The translations under genes were made by a program, and so were the position numbers. This document shows positions 1 to 7,659 of a stretch of 9,285 bases of DNA, piece by piece. Numbering within the stretch: position 1 is the first letter of the stretch; every line of letters starts with the position of its first letter. The DNA is from an uncultured Methylococcaceae bacterium (GTDB taxonomy: Bacteria; Pseudomonadota; Gammaproteobacteria; Methylococcales; Methylomonadaceae). The notes under the pieces are model-generated. The model did not search any database. It was not told the origin of the DNA and worked only from the letters and a program-made list of their open reading frames with translations. Where the stretch lies: NCBI GenBank assembly GCA_903939355.1, contig CAJAHC010000187.1, positions 1 through 9,285 on the forward strand. Direction: 5' to 3'.

Positions 1-23
1 ATTGCAGATAAAGCCGCTCCTAC
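1..23 (-). repeat. Degenerate REP-like palindrome (edge of window)
   Basis: Read on the minus strand, this stretch is GTAGGAGCGGCTTTATCTGC followed by AAT. It closely resembles the REP family common in Pseudomonas and other gammaproteobacteria, which from memory has a GTAG/GGAG head followed by the palindrome GCGGCTTTAGCCGC. Here the second arm has drifted (ATCTGC instead of AGCCGC), so the hairpin is weakened. It lies in the spacer beyond the 3' end of the ilv operon, a usual place for REPs. The window starts at its edge, so a partner REP may lie outside. A single degenerate copy could also be chance. Confidence 0.35.
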
Positions 24-80
24 TATTTTATTTTGCAGTCCCTGTAGCAATTTGTCCAGATTAAAGTAGTTTTTTAGTCA

Positions 81-113
81 ATAAAAAGCCCATCATAAAG
101 AGGGGCTTTTTAT
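81..113. terminator. Bidirectional Rho-independent terminator after ilvC
   Basis: The arms ATAAAAAGCCC (81-91) and GGGCTTTTTAT (103-113) are perfect reverse complements, giving an 11-bp stem around an 11-nt loop. The A-rich left arm and T-rich right arm mean that either strand produces a hairpin ending in a U tract. It begins 23 nt past the ilvC stop codon, so it should end the leftward ilvB-ilvN-ilvC transcript. It could equally end a rightward transcript entering from the left edge. Confidence 0.9.
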
Positions 114-136
114 AGTGCTATAACAAGCGGTGAGCT

Positions 137-1189
<1,053 letters not shown>

Positions 1190-1228
1190 TCAAAATATTA
1201 AGGTACGTTTTTGTAACTTGTGCCTTCG

Positions 1229-1720
1229 TTATAAATGTAATCCTTTTTCGCCTCTGGATATGCCGGTGGCACCTGAGCGAACAGCTTCTATTATAGAGGC
1301 TGGATTGATCGCAGCGATAAAAGCATCAAGTTTTTCTGAAGGACCAGTCATTTCAATAATGTATGTGCTTGGTGTGACGTCAATAATCTTGCCTCGAAAT
1401 ATATTCGCCATGCTTCTGATTTCATCACGAGTTTCAAGAGTTGTTTTAATTTTAACCATCATAAGTTCACGTTCAATATGAAAAGACTCGGCTAGATCGA
1501 CCAGTTTAACAACGTCAATTAATTTATTTAGTTGTTTGGTGATTTGCTCGATAATTTCTTCGCTGCCACTGGTAACTAGCGTCATTCTTGAAAGGCTGGG
1601 GTCTTCCGTTGGCGCTACCGTGAGTGACTCAATATTGTAGCCGCGCGCTGAGAACAAACCCGCTACGCGTGACAAGGCGCCTGATTCATTTTCCATTAGA
1701 ATAGAAATTATGTGTTTCAT
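1229..1720 (-). CDS. ilvN: Acetolactate synthase small (regulatory) subunit
   Basis: Regulatory partner of the large subunit encoded just upstream. It raises catalytic activity and usually confers feedback inhibition by valine. At 163 residues it is the long IlvH-type form (E. coli IlvH is also 163) rather than the roughly 96-residue E. coli IlvN, so ilvH is an equally fair name. An N-terminal ACT domain covers about residues 2-75, with the ligand-binding segment ENESGAL at 10-16, followed by a C-terminal small-subunit domain from about 80 to 158. G14 and N29, positions known to matter for valine inhibition in E. coli IlvH, are both conserved, so a valine-sensitive enzyme is inferred. Its ATG directly follows the ilvB stop (TAAATG, no gap). 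A GGGAG ribosome site lies inside the end of ilvB, so translation is probably coupled. Confidence 0.97.
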   Translation of the reverse strand: MKHIISILMENESGALSRVAGLFSARGYNIESLTVAPTEDPSLSRMTLVTSGSEEIIEQITKQLNKLIDVVKLVDLAESFHIERELMMVKIKTTLETRDEIRSMANIFRGKIIDVTPSTYIIEMTGPSEKLDAFIAAINPASIIEAVRSGATGISRGEKGLHL

Positions 1721-3457
1721 TTAAGCCAGCTCCCTGTCTGTTGATGTACCAGTGGCGACTCTTAATTTCATTTCATGATGACCTTTACCCGCCTCAATCA
1801 TTGGGTAAACATTTTCAGTTTGATCGGTCATGATGTCCAAAAATACTGTGCGATCTTTCATGGCAAAAGCTGCTTCCAAAGCAGGTCTAACTTCTTCCGG
1901 TTTAGTTATACGCATGCCGACATGACCGTATGCTTCGGCTAGTTTAACAAATTCGGGAATAGTATCCATATACGAGTGTGAATATCGGCTTTGGTAAGAA
2001 AATTCTTGCCACTGCCTAACCATGCCCATATAGCGATTGTTTAAGTTAATGATTTTAATTGGAGTATTGTATTGCAAGGCGGTTGATAATTCTTGGATAC
2101 ACATTTGTATACTGGCATCACCCGTTACACACGCTACCTCCGATTCCGGAAAGGCTAATTTAACTCCGATGGCTGCAGGCAAGCCAAAGCCCATGGTACC
2201 TAGTCCTCCAGAGTTTATCCAGTGACGAGGTTTGTTGAAAGGGTAATATTGCGCTACCCACATCTGATGTTGGCCTACATCTGAAGTTACATAGGCATCG
2301 CCTTTGGTTACCTCATGCAATTGCTCAATCACATATTGCGGTTTAATTAAAGGGCTTGTTCGATCAAAATCCAGACAGTTAAGAGCTTGCCAATGTCTTA
2401 TTTGATTCCACCATTGTTCTAATGCTTTTTTATCCGACTTTTTTTGACTTTCTTTGATTAGTTCAAGCATTTGTTTTAAAACCGGCTTAACGTCACCGAC
2501 AATAGGGATGTCGACTTTAACCGTTTTGGAAATAGATGCTGGATCAACATCGATGTGTATGATTTTTGCGTAAGGGCAAAATAAATCCAGCTTACCTGTA
2601 ACTCGGTCGTCGAAACGTGCGCCGATAGCGATAATGACATCGCTATCATGCATCGCCATGTTTGCTTCATAAGTACCATGCATGCCCAGCATGCCTATAA
2701 ATTGTTTGTCACTTGCAGGGTATGAGCCCAAACCCATTAGGGTATTAGTGATTGGGTAGCCGAGTACCTGTGTAAATTCGATTAATTCTTTGCTAGCCTC
2801 ACCTAAAACTACACCGCCTCCAGAATAAATAATAGGTTTTTGTGCGCTTAATAATAAGTCAACGGCTTTTTTAATCTGTCCTTTATGCCCTGTAACCACA
2901 GGATTATAAGAGCGAATAGACACTTTTTTAGGGTATTTATAGGGCACTTTTATGTTTGGTGCAGTTATATCTTTAGGCACATCAATTACAACGGGACCGG
3001 GGCGTCCGGTTGTAGCAACATAAAAAGCCTTTTTGATGGTTTCTGCTAATTTGTTGACGTCTTTAACCAAAAAATTATGCTTAACACAAGGTCGAGTAAT
3101 ACCAATCATGTCGACTTCTTGGAAGGCATCACTACCAATTACCGGCAAAGATACCTGGCCCGAAATGATAACCATAGGTATTGAATCCATGTACGCAGTT
3201 GCAATACCGGTTACTGCATTAGTGGCACCAGGGCCTGAGGTAACCAGTACCACGCCTGGTTTTCCAGTAGCTCGTGCATATCCGTCAGCCGCATGTGTTG
3301 CACCTTGTTCATGACGAACCAATATGTGTTTAAGTTCATCTTGTTGGAATAAAGCATCATATAAATGCAATACTGCTCCACCAGGATAGCCAAAAATATA
3401 TTCTACACCTTCGTCTATAAGACTTTGAACCAGGATTTGTGCTCCGCTTAGCTCCAC
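1721..3457 (-). CDS. ilvB: Acetolactate synthase, large catalytic subunit
   Basis: Thiamine-diphosphate enzyme that condenses two pyruvates to 2-acetolactate, or pyruvate with 2-ketobutyrate, as the first committed step of branched-chain amino acid synthesis. It has 578 residues in the standard three-domain layout: ThDP pyrimidine-binding domain (about 1-170) with catalytic E50 in [15 protein letters not shown], central FAD-linked domain (about 190-330), and C-terminal ThDP diphosphate-binding domain (about 370-550). The metal/ThDP motif runs from GDA at 446-448 to NN at 473-474; the third position is Ala rather than the textbook Gly. The sulfonylurea-site Trp is W483 in MVRQWQ. The start is GTG, supported by GAGG at 3465-3468 with 7-nt spacing. 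It heads the ilvB-ilvN-ilvC operon; in Pseudomonas naming it would be ilvI. The preceding spacer of about 290 bp suggests its own promoter. Confidence 0.98.
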   Translation of the reverse strand: MELSGAQILVQSLIDEGVEYIFGYPGGAVLHLYDALFQQDELKHILVRHEQGATHAADGYARATGKPGVVLVTSGPGATNAVTGIATAYMDSIPMVIISGQVSLPVIGSDAFQEVDMIGITRPCVKHNFLVKDVNKLAETIKKAFYVATTGRPGPVVIDVPKDITAPNIKVPYKYPKKVSIRSYNPVVTGHKGQIKKAVDLLLSAQKPIIYSGGGVVLGEASKELIEFTQVLGYPITNTLMGLGSYPASDKQFIGMLGMHGTYEANMAMHDSDVIIAIGARFDDRVTGKLDLFCPYAKIIHIDVDPASISKTVKVDIPIVGDVKPVLKQMLELIKESQKKSDKKALEQWWNQIRHWQALNCLDFDRTSPLIKPQYVIEQLHEVTKGDAYVTSDVGQHQMWVAQYYPFNKPRHWINSGGLGTMGFGLPAAIGVKLAFPESEVACVTGDASIQMCIQELSTALQYNTPIKIINLNNRYMGMVRQWQEFSYQSRYSHSYMDTIPEFVKLAEAYGHVGMRITKPEEVRPALEAAFAMKDRTVFLDIMTDQTENVYPMIEAGKGHHEMKLRVATGTSTDRELA

Positions 3458-3690
3458 GCTAATACCTCAGTAAACATGATTATTTTTAATTTAAGTTGCT
3501 TATAAATGTTTTTATTTAATTCAAAACAGATGAAGTAAAAACAAATTAGAAGACATTTTTAAAATGATTAACTTTTTCAGACAGTCTAATACTCAATATT
3601 TTACTAGGTTATTAAACAAATTGTAATTATCTCTCTTATACTTTTTGATTTTTAAGGAAATGACTGATGCTTCTCCGAGTCAAATTTAGG
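3458..3690 (-). promoter_or_regulatory. AT-rich 5' leader and presumed promoter region of ilvB
   Basis: This stretch lies between the likely terminator after the JAMM gene and the ilvB start. It is very AT-rich, codes for nothing convincing, and should contain the ilv operon promoter. A TTGACT hexamer (minus strand, 3678-3683) is a good -35 match, but no good -10 box follows at normal spacing, so I do not assign a promoter. I looked for a classical attenuator (leader peptide rich in Ile/Val/Leu plus a terminator hairpin before ilvB) and found no GC-rich hairpin with a U tract. The only leader-like reading is an 11-codon one with four Leu codons at 3521-3556, without a ribosome site. The ilvB ribosome site is GAGG at 3465-3468. 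Confidence 0.5.
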
Positions 3691-3739
3691 TAAAAAACAG
3701 CTCGCATCACTAAGACTCTCTCTCATTGGGTTAAGCTGT
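3691..3739 (-). terminator. Candidate Rho-independent terminator after the JAMM gene
   Basis: On the minus strand, 8 nt after the JAMM stop codon, ACAGCT (3734-3739) pairs with AGCTGT (3697-3702), and a run of six T overlaps and follows the second arm. Inside the 31-nt interval, CAATGAG and CTTAGTG can form a second stem of seven positions with one mismatch and one G-U, separated from the outer stem by a 5x5 internal loop. The stem is less stable than the one after ilvC, but the position and T tract fit termination of the hemA-prfA-prmC-JAMM transcript, separating it from ilvBNC. Confidence 0.45.
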
Positions 3740-3747
3740 GTTATTTG

Positions 3748-4167
3748 TTAATCATCGTTCATTGTAAGCGGTATTTCTCGTGATGTGTTCTGATGAATTT
3801 TAAAGCCACGCATTTCAAGGATACCTTTGGTATTAAGAGAAATTATCAAGTGGAGGGTGTCAGGGTAGGTGGTTAAATTTATATCTTCGACTGAGGGTAG
3901 TGCTGGAGCTGTCGGGTGAGAGTGGTAAATCCCGAAGAAATGTTCGTCTAGCGCTCTCATTGTTTTCATGGCTGAAATCTGTTGACTACTATCAAGAAGA
4001 AAATTTTTCTCAGGGAATTTTGCGACGTTTTTTATAGGGTAGCAATGAGTTGGAAAACCATTTTTACTGCCAACAAGTCCACATATTTCAATATCAGGCG
4101 AAATTTGGGCAAGATGGAGTAATTGGTTGGTTATTTTACGAGGAATCTTAATTGTTTCTTGGGTCAT
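3748..4167 (-). CDS. JAMM/MPN-domain metallopeptidase, M67 family
   Basis: A 139-residue, single-domain protein of the prokaryotic Mov34/MPN/PAD-1 (JAMM) family, zinc metallopeptidases that cleave isopeptide or peptide bonds after ubiquitin-like proteins. The motif is complete: catalytic Glu E27 in IEICGLVG, H82 and H84 in YHSHP, S92 and D95 (H-x-H-x7-S-x2-D). It is therefore predicted to be an active enzyme. There is no signal peptide or membrane segment, so it should be cytoplasmic. Characterised relatives act on small sulfur-carrier proteins (for example Mycobacterium Mec on CysO-cysteine); the substrate here is unknown. It follows prmC after a 49-nt gap that holds nothing else recognisable. 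The ATG has no clear Shine-Dalgarno (ACTATA precedes it). No E1-like or ubiquitin-like gene is in the window. It is the last gene of the hemA unit, with a likely terminator just after it. Confidence 0.9.
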   Translation of the reverse strand: MTQETIKIPRKITNQLLHLAQISPDIEICGLVGSKNGFPTHCYPIKNVAKFPEKNFLLDSSQQISAMKTMRALDEHFFGIYHSHPTAPALPSVEDINLTTYPDTLHLIISLNTKGILEMRGFKIHQNTSREIPLTMNDD

Positions 4168-4216
4168 TATAGTTATTAAAGGGCTAATTATTTGCTTGAG
4201 GTGAATAAATACGGAC

Positions 4217-5062
4217 TTATAATTTATTCCATTGTCCGTAAGTTACTCTGGGCTGTCCTGATAAGTCTGTGGCCGTTTGGACAAAGTCATAATGGTAATC
4301 TTTTAGAATTGATTGAACAATATGTTGTTGATCATAACCATGCTCAATTAACAAATGGCCTCCAGGTTCCAGAAAGTTACGAGCTGTATCAGCGATAATT
4401 ATAATGTCATTAAGCCCTTGTTTGCCAGAACACAAGGCTGATCGTGGTTCAAAGCGGATATCACCCTGAGTTAAATGGACGTCATCTTCAGCTATATAGG
4501 GTGGGTTAGTGATTATTAAGTTAAATTTGATTGGAGGTACATTTGCGAACCAATTGCTTTGATAGAACTTGATATTATTAATGTCGTGCTTCCTGGCATT
4601 GAGTTTTGCGATGCTAAGTGCAGCAAGACAAAGATCAGTTGCGCTAATATCTGCCTTTAGTCGTTCCGCGGCTAACGTGATAGCTATAATTCCAGAGCCC
4701 GTGCCGAGATCAATAACCTTGATGGACTTATTGTCAGGTATCAGCTTTAAGCTGAGTTCAATAATGAGTTCAGTGTCGGGGCGGGGAATTAATACGTCTG
4801 GGCTGACGTGAAAATCTCGTGACCAAAATTCTTTATTACCGGTGATATAGGCAATTGGTGTTCCCTGTTGCCGTTTTTTTATTAGTGACCAAAACTGGTT
4901 TGTTTGCTTAGATTGAAGCTCGAGATCTGGCCAGGCACGAAGGAATGATCGTTCTTTTTTTAGTATCTGACATAATAATATTTCCGCATCCAGAGATGCA
5001 GAATCTGAGCTGATTTCAAGCAGGCTAGTGGATTCTTTCAGTAACGATTTAATACAAGGCAT
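4217..5062 (-). CDS. prmC: Release factor glutamine-N5 methyltransferase
   Basis: Cytoplasmic S-adenosylmethionine-dependent enzyme that methylates the Gln of the GGQ motif in peptide release factors RF1 and RF2, which speeds peptide release. It has 281 residues, normal for the family. An N-terminal helical release-factor-binding domain (about 1-75) is followed by PRPDTE at 93-98, the SAM-binding glycine motif DLGTGSG at 118-124, and the catalytic NPPY motif at 186-189. The protein ends in RVTYGQWNKL, the usual family finish. It starts 5 nt after the prfA stop, with AGGTGAAG inside the end of prfA as a slightly distant ribosome site. Its substrate is encoded immediately upstream (Gln237 of PrfA). 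The older name hemK reflects the link with hemA, but this product is not a heme enzyme. Confidence 0.97.
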   Translation of the reverse strand: MPCIKSLLKESTSLLEISSDSASLDAEILLCQILKKERSFLRAWPDLELQSKQTNQFWSLIKKRQQGTPIAYITGNKEFWSRDFHVSPDVLIPRPDTELIIELSLKLIPDNKSIKVIDLGTGSGIIAITLAAERLKADISATDLCLAALSIAKLNARKHDINNIKFYQSNWFANVPPIKFNLIITNPPYIAEDDVHLTQGDIRFEPRSALCSGKQGLNDIIIIADTARNFLEPGGHLLIEHGYDQQHIVQSILKDYHYDFVQTATDLSGQPRVTYGQWNKL

Positions 5063-5067
5063 TAAAT

Positions 5068-6153
5068 TTAATCTTCACCTAGTTGCGTGAGAAGCTCTGC
5101 CTGATGTTCGCGGATAAGGGGCTGTATAACCTGCTCCAGACCACCTTGCATAATGTCATCAAGTTTATACAAAGTTAAATTAATGCGGTGATCGGTTAAT
5201 CGACCTTGTGGATAATTGTAGGTGCGGATGCGCTCAGAGCGATCCCCACTCCCAACCTGAAGTTTTCGAGTAGCTGATTGCTCGGCATGTTGTTTATCTT
5301 GTTCCGCCGATAATAATCGCGAGGCCAGTAAAGACATCGCTCTAGCCCTATTTTTGTGTTGCGACCGCTCGTCTTGGCATTCAACCACCGTTCCTGTCGG
5401 AATGTGAGTAATGCGTATGGCGGACTCAGTTTTATTGATATGTTGTCCGCCGGCGCCTGACGCCCTGTAGGTATCGACTTTAAGGTCGGATGGATTAATA
5501 TCAATGGCATCCACTTCTTCGACTTCGGGCATGATGGCAACGGTACAGGCTGAGGTGTGAATTCGCCCTTGCGATTCTGTTTCAGGTACACGTTGTACGC
5601 GGTGAGCACCGGACTCAAACTTCAATTGTGAATAAACGTCACGACCGGTAATGCGCAAAATAACTTCTTTATAGCCGCCGTGGTCACCTTGATTCTCACT
5701 AATAATTTCTATTTGCCAGCCTTTTCTTTCTGCGTAGCGTTGATACATACGAGAAAGATCGCCGGAAAAAATAGCGGCTTCATCACCGCCAGTGCCGGCA
5801 CGTACTTCTAAAAAAATATTACGGTTGTCGTTGGGGTCTTTGGGTAACAATAAAATCTGTAATTCATGATCCATTGACTCTATGAGATCTTCAGCTTCAA
5901 TAACTTCTTCTTTGGCCATTTCCCTGAGCTCTAGGTCTGTGTCATTTGCCATTTCTTTGGCCGACCTCAGCATTTTTAATGCTTGTTCATATCTCTTATA
6001 ACAATCGACCAAAGGAGAGATTTGCGCATATTCCTGGCTTAGTGTACGAAATTTATTTTGATTGCCTTGTATTTCTGGTTCTGAAAGTAAGGCTGCTATT
6101 TCGTCATAACGTTCACAGAGGTTTTCTAATTTAATTTGGATGGATTGTTTCAT
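5068..6153 (-). CDS. prfA: Peptide chain release factor 1
   Basis: Class I release factor that recognises UAA and UAG in the ribosomal A site and triggers hydrolysis of peptidyl-tRNA. It has 361 residues, typical of full-length RF1. The N-terminal helical domain (about 1-105) is followed by the codon-recognition domain. The discriminator tripeptide there is PET at 190-192 (PxT class, as in RF1, not the SPF of RF2), followed by [12 protein letters not shown]. The peptidyl-transferase motif GGQ is at 235-237 in [15 protein letters not shown]237 is the expected PrmC methylation target. There is no internal frameshift, as expected for RF1. The ATG abuts the hemA stop (TAAATG) and no Shine-Dalgarno is visible before it, so it is probably translated by coupling to hemA. 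It is the middle gene of the conserved hemA-prfA-prmC cluster. Confidence 0.98.
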   Translation of the reverse strand: MKQSIQIKLENLCERYDEIAALLSEPEIQGNQNKFRTLSQEYAQISPLVDCYKRYEQALKMLRSAKEMANDTDLELREMAKEEVIEAEDLIESMDHELQILLLPKDPNDNRNIFLEVRAGTGGDEAAIFSGDLSRMYQRYAERKGWQIEIISENQGDHGGYKEVILRITGRDVYSQLKFESGAHRVQRVPETESQGRIHTSACTVAIMPEVEEVDAIDINPSDLKVDTYRASGAGGQHINKTESAIRITHIPTGTVVECQDERSQHKNRARAMSLLASRLLSAEQDKQHAEQSATRKLQVGSGDRSERIRTYNYPQGRLTDHRINLTLYKLDDIMQGGLEQVIQPLIREHQAELLTQLGED

Positions 6154-7410
6154 TTAGAGTTGTTTTAATTTAAAAATTTCGCGGGCTGCGGCAATCAAAT
6201 CGTGACGTTCATTTTCTGCAGCGACTCTGATTTGAGAGCTGGGCGTATGAATTAATTTATTGGTCAGGCTATGGGCGAGTCGGTTTAGTGCTTCCTCAGC
6301 AGAAATACCATTTTTTAGTTGTAACAGTGCTTTTTGTAAAGCCTCATCTCGGGTTTGAAGGGCTTGGTCGCGGTAGTCAAGAATAGTTGATTGTGCGCTT
6401 TGAGCACGTAACCAAGATAAGAAATAATCAACTTGAGTGTCGATTATTTCTTCTGCTTGTTCTGCCGCTAGTCGGCGAGAATTCATATTTTGGTCTATAG
6501 TGTGTTGCAGATCGTCTACAGTGTACAGGTAGACATCTCTAAGTTGTTCAACTTCAGCTTCTATATCGCGAGGTACTGCTAGGTCTACCATAAACATAGG
6601 TTTATGCCTGCGTTTTTTAAGGGCGCTCTCGACGCGACCTTTGCCTAGGATAGGGAGTTGACTGGCAGTTGAAGAAATAACTATATCTGCTTCAGCAAGG
6701 TGCATGGGTAATTCAGACAAAGCAATCGCATAGCCATTAAATTTTGAGGCAAGTATATGCGCTTTGTCATAAGTACGATTGGCTATAATAATACGACCTA
6801 TACCTTGTTGGGATAAGTGACGTGCTGCGAGCTCTATGGTTTCGCCTGCACCAATGAGTAAAGCGGTCTGTTCGCTAAGTTTATCAAATATTTGTTGAGC
6901 CAGTTGAACAGCAGCAAAAGCAATGGATACTGGGCTGGAACCAATAGAAGTGTCAGTGCGTACTTTTTTGGCGGCCGTAAAAGTGTGCTGAAAAAGTTTT
7001 CCTAAACGTTTTCCTAAAGTACCTGCGTCATAAGCGGCTTGGTAAGCAGTTTTCATTTGACCGAGAATTTGAGGTTCTCCAAGAATCATAGAGTCTAGGC
7101 CACAAGCAACTCGAAAAATATGTCGGTACACAGAGTTGTCAATATGACAATACAGGTAAGGGATAAAATCTGCAGGATTAAGTTGTTTGTTTTGGGCAAC
7201 CCAATCAACCAGTATTTGTTGGTTGTCAGAAGTGGATGTGCAATAAAATTCGGTACGATTACAAGTCGAGAGAATTGCAGCTTCACTAATTTCTTTGAGT
7301 TGCCATAGATCTTGCAAGGATGTTTCTAGTACGTCTGCTGAGAATGACAGTCGTTCACGTATGTAGAGTGGTGCTGTATTGTAATTAATCCCTACGGCAA
7401 GAAAAGTCAT
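6154..7410 (-). CDS. hemA: Glutamyl-tRNA reductase
   Basis: First enzyme of the C5 pathway of tetrapyrrole synthesis: NADPH-dependent reduction of glutamyl-tRNA(Glu) to glutamate-1-semialdehyde, which HemL then converts to 5-aminolevulinate. It has 418 residues, the usual length. The N-terminal catalytic domain has the nucleophile C50 in STCNRTEFYC, a conserved His (H97) and the family signature GLDSMILGEPQILGQ at 104-118. The NADPH Rossmann domain has GAGETI at 187-192 and STASQLPIL at 247-255. A helical dimerisation domain occupies about 300-418. The family N-terminus usually reads GINHKTAP; here it is GINYNTAP, with Tyr at position 10. The ATG lacks an evident Shine-Dalgarno (preceded by GACAAATTACC). 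It is first in the hemA-prfA-prmC-JAMM unit and divergent from the TPR lipoprotein gene. No Lys-Lys pair follows Met1-Thr2. Confidence 0.98.
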   Translation of the reverse strand: MTFLAVGINYNTAPLYIRERLSFSADVLETSLQDLWQLKEISEAAILSTCNRTEFYCTSTSDNQQILVDWVAQNKQLNPADFIPYLYCHIDNSVYRHIFRVACGLDSMILGEPQILGQMKTAYQAAYDAGTLGKRLGKLFQHTFTAAKKVRTDTSIGSSPVSIAFAAVQLAQQIFDKLSEQTALLIGAGETIELAARHLSQQGIGRIIIANRTYDKAHILASKFNGYAIALSELPMHLAEADIVISSTASQLPILGKGRVESALKKRRHKPMFMVDLAVPRDIEAEVEQLRDVYLYTVDDLQHTIDQNMNSRRLAAEQAEEIIDTQVDYFLSWLRAQSAQSTILDYRDQALQTRDEALQKALLQLKNGISAEEALNRLAHSLTNKLIHTPSSQIRVAAENERHDLIAAAREIFKLKQL

Positions 7411-7567
7411 GGTAATTTGTCAGTTTAAATTTAATGTTAAATAAAATTCAAGATAGAAGAATAAATGAGTTTTCTATGGTTTTGTCGGGCATTTTACACT
7501 TCAGTGTCATCGATTTAATTAGAAACATAGATATATTACGTCGTCGAATTTTAAGAAATATAATAAC

Positions 7568-7597
7568 TTTATCAGACTAGTATAAATTAGCTGTCTA
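7568..7597 (-). promoter_or_regulatory. Weak candidate sigma70-type promoter for hemA
   Basis: On the minus strand, TAGACA (7592-7597, five of six to the -35 consensus) is followed after 18 nt by GATAAA (7568-7573, four of six to the -10 consensus). This would give a 5' untranslated leader of about 150 nt before hemA. In such AT-rich DNA, matches of this quality arise by chance, so this is only the best of several weak options. Confidence 0.2.
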
Positions 7598-7649
7598 AAC
7601 TAGCGGGTTTTTTATGATAGTCTATTGTGATATATATTGAATAATAATT

Positions 7650-7653
7650 GGGA
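7650..7653 (+). promoter_or_regulatory. Ribosome binding site deciding the GTG start of the TPR gene
   Basis: GGGA lies 6 nt before the GTG at 7660, normal Shine-Dalgarno spacing. The in-frame TTG at 7654 is too close to it, and an in-frame stop (TAA, 7642-7644) lies just upstream. GTG at 7660 also puts a compact lipoprotein signal peptide exactly at the N-terminus. Confidence 0.6.
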
Positions 7654-7659
7654 TTGAGT

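Larger units (their letters stand above)
7411..7659. promoter_or_regulatory. Divergent intergenic region, hemA / TPR lipoprotein
   Basis: This 249-bp AT-rich stretch has no coding reading I can support and must contain start signals for both flanking genes. No perfect promoter stands out. Towards the TPR gene, TATATT at 7633-7638 is a possible -10 box with a poor -35 (TTTATG, 7611-7616, 16-nt spacer); TATAAA at 7581-7586 is another -10-like box without a partner. Towards hemA, the best pair is listed separately. No operator palindrome, riboswitch or convincing terminator was seen. Confidence 0.5.

Noticed and set aside
1..69. Possible 3' end of a plus-strand gene (22 codons ending in TAG at 67-69), or another plus frame ending in TAA at 62-64
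   Set aside because: Too short to recognise any family, and the first third overlaps a REP-like sequence; a convergent gene is plausible but unsupported by its residues.
2163..2165. Mobile elements, CRISPR, tRNA/rRNA or defence genes anywhere in the window
   Set aside because: No transposase, direct-repeat array, tRNA cloverleaf or defence motif was seen on either strand; nearly all sequence is explained by conserved housekeeping genes.
3636..3707. 23-codon minus-strand reading with a GAGAG upstream, possible ilv leader peptide
   Set aside because: Not enriched in Ile/Val/Leu, overlaps the second arm of the likely terminator, and no attenuator hairpin follows it.
3652..3726. 24-codon minus-strand reading just after the JAMM stop
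   Set aside because: No family resemblance, overlaps the terminator stem, and its composition is unremarkable.
4192..4398. 68-codon plus-strand open frame across the JAMM-prmC gap
   Set aside because: Mostly antisense to the conserved end of prmC; residues match no family I know.
5196..5618. 140-codon minus-strand open frame within prfA
   Set aside because: Out-of-frame shadow of prfA, which has complete RF1 motifs in its own frame.
7573..7613. Terminator-like GCGGGTTTTTT with nearby AGAC/GTCT pairing in the hemA-TPR spacer
   Set aside because: The pairing is only four bases, with no stem directly before the T run, and no plus-strand gene lies upstream to terminate.
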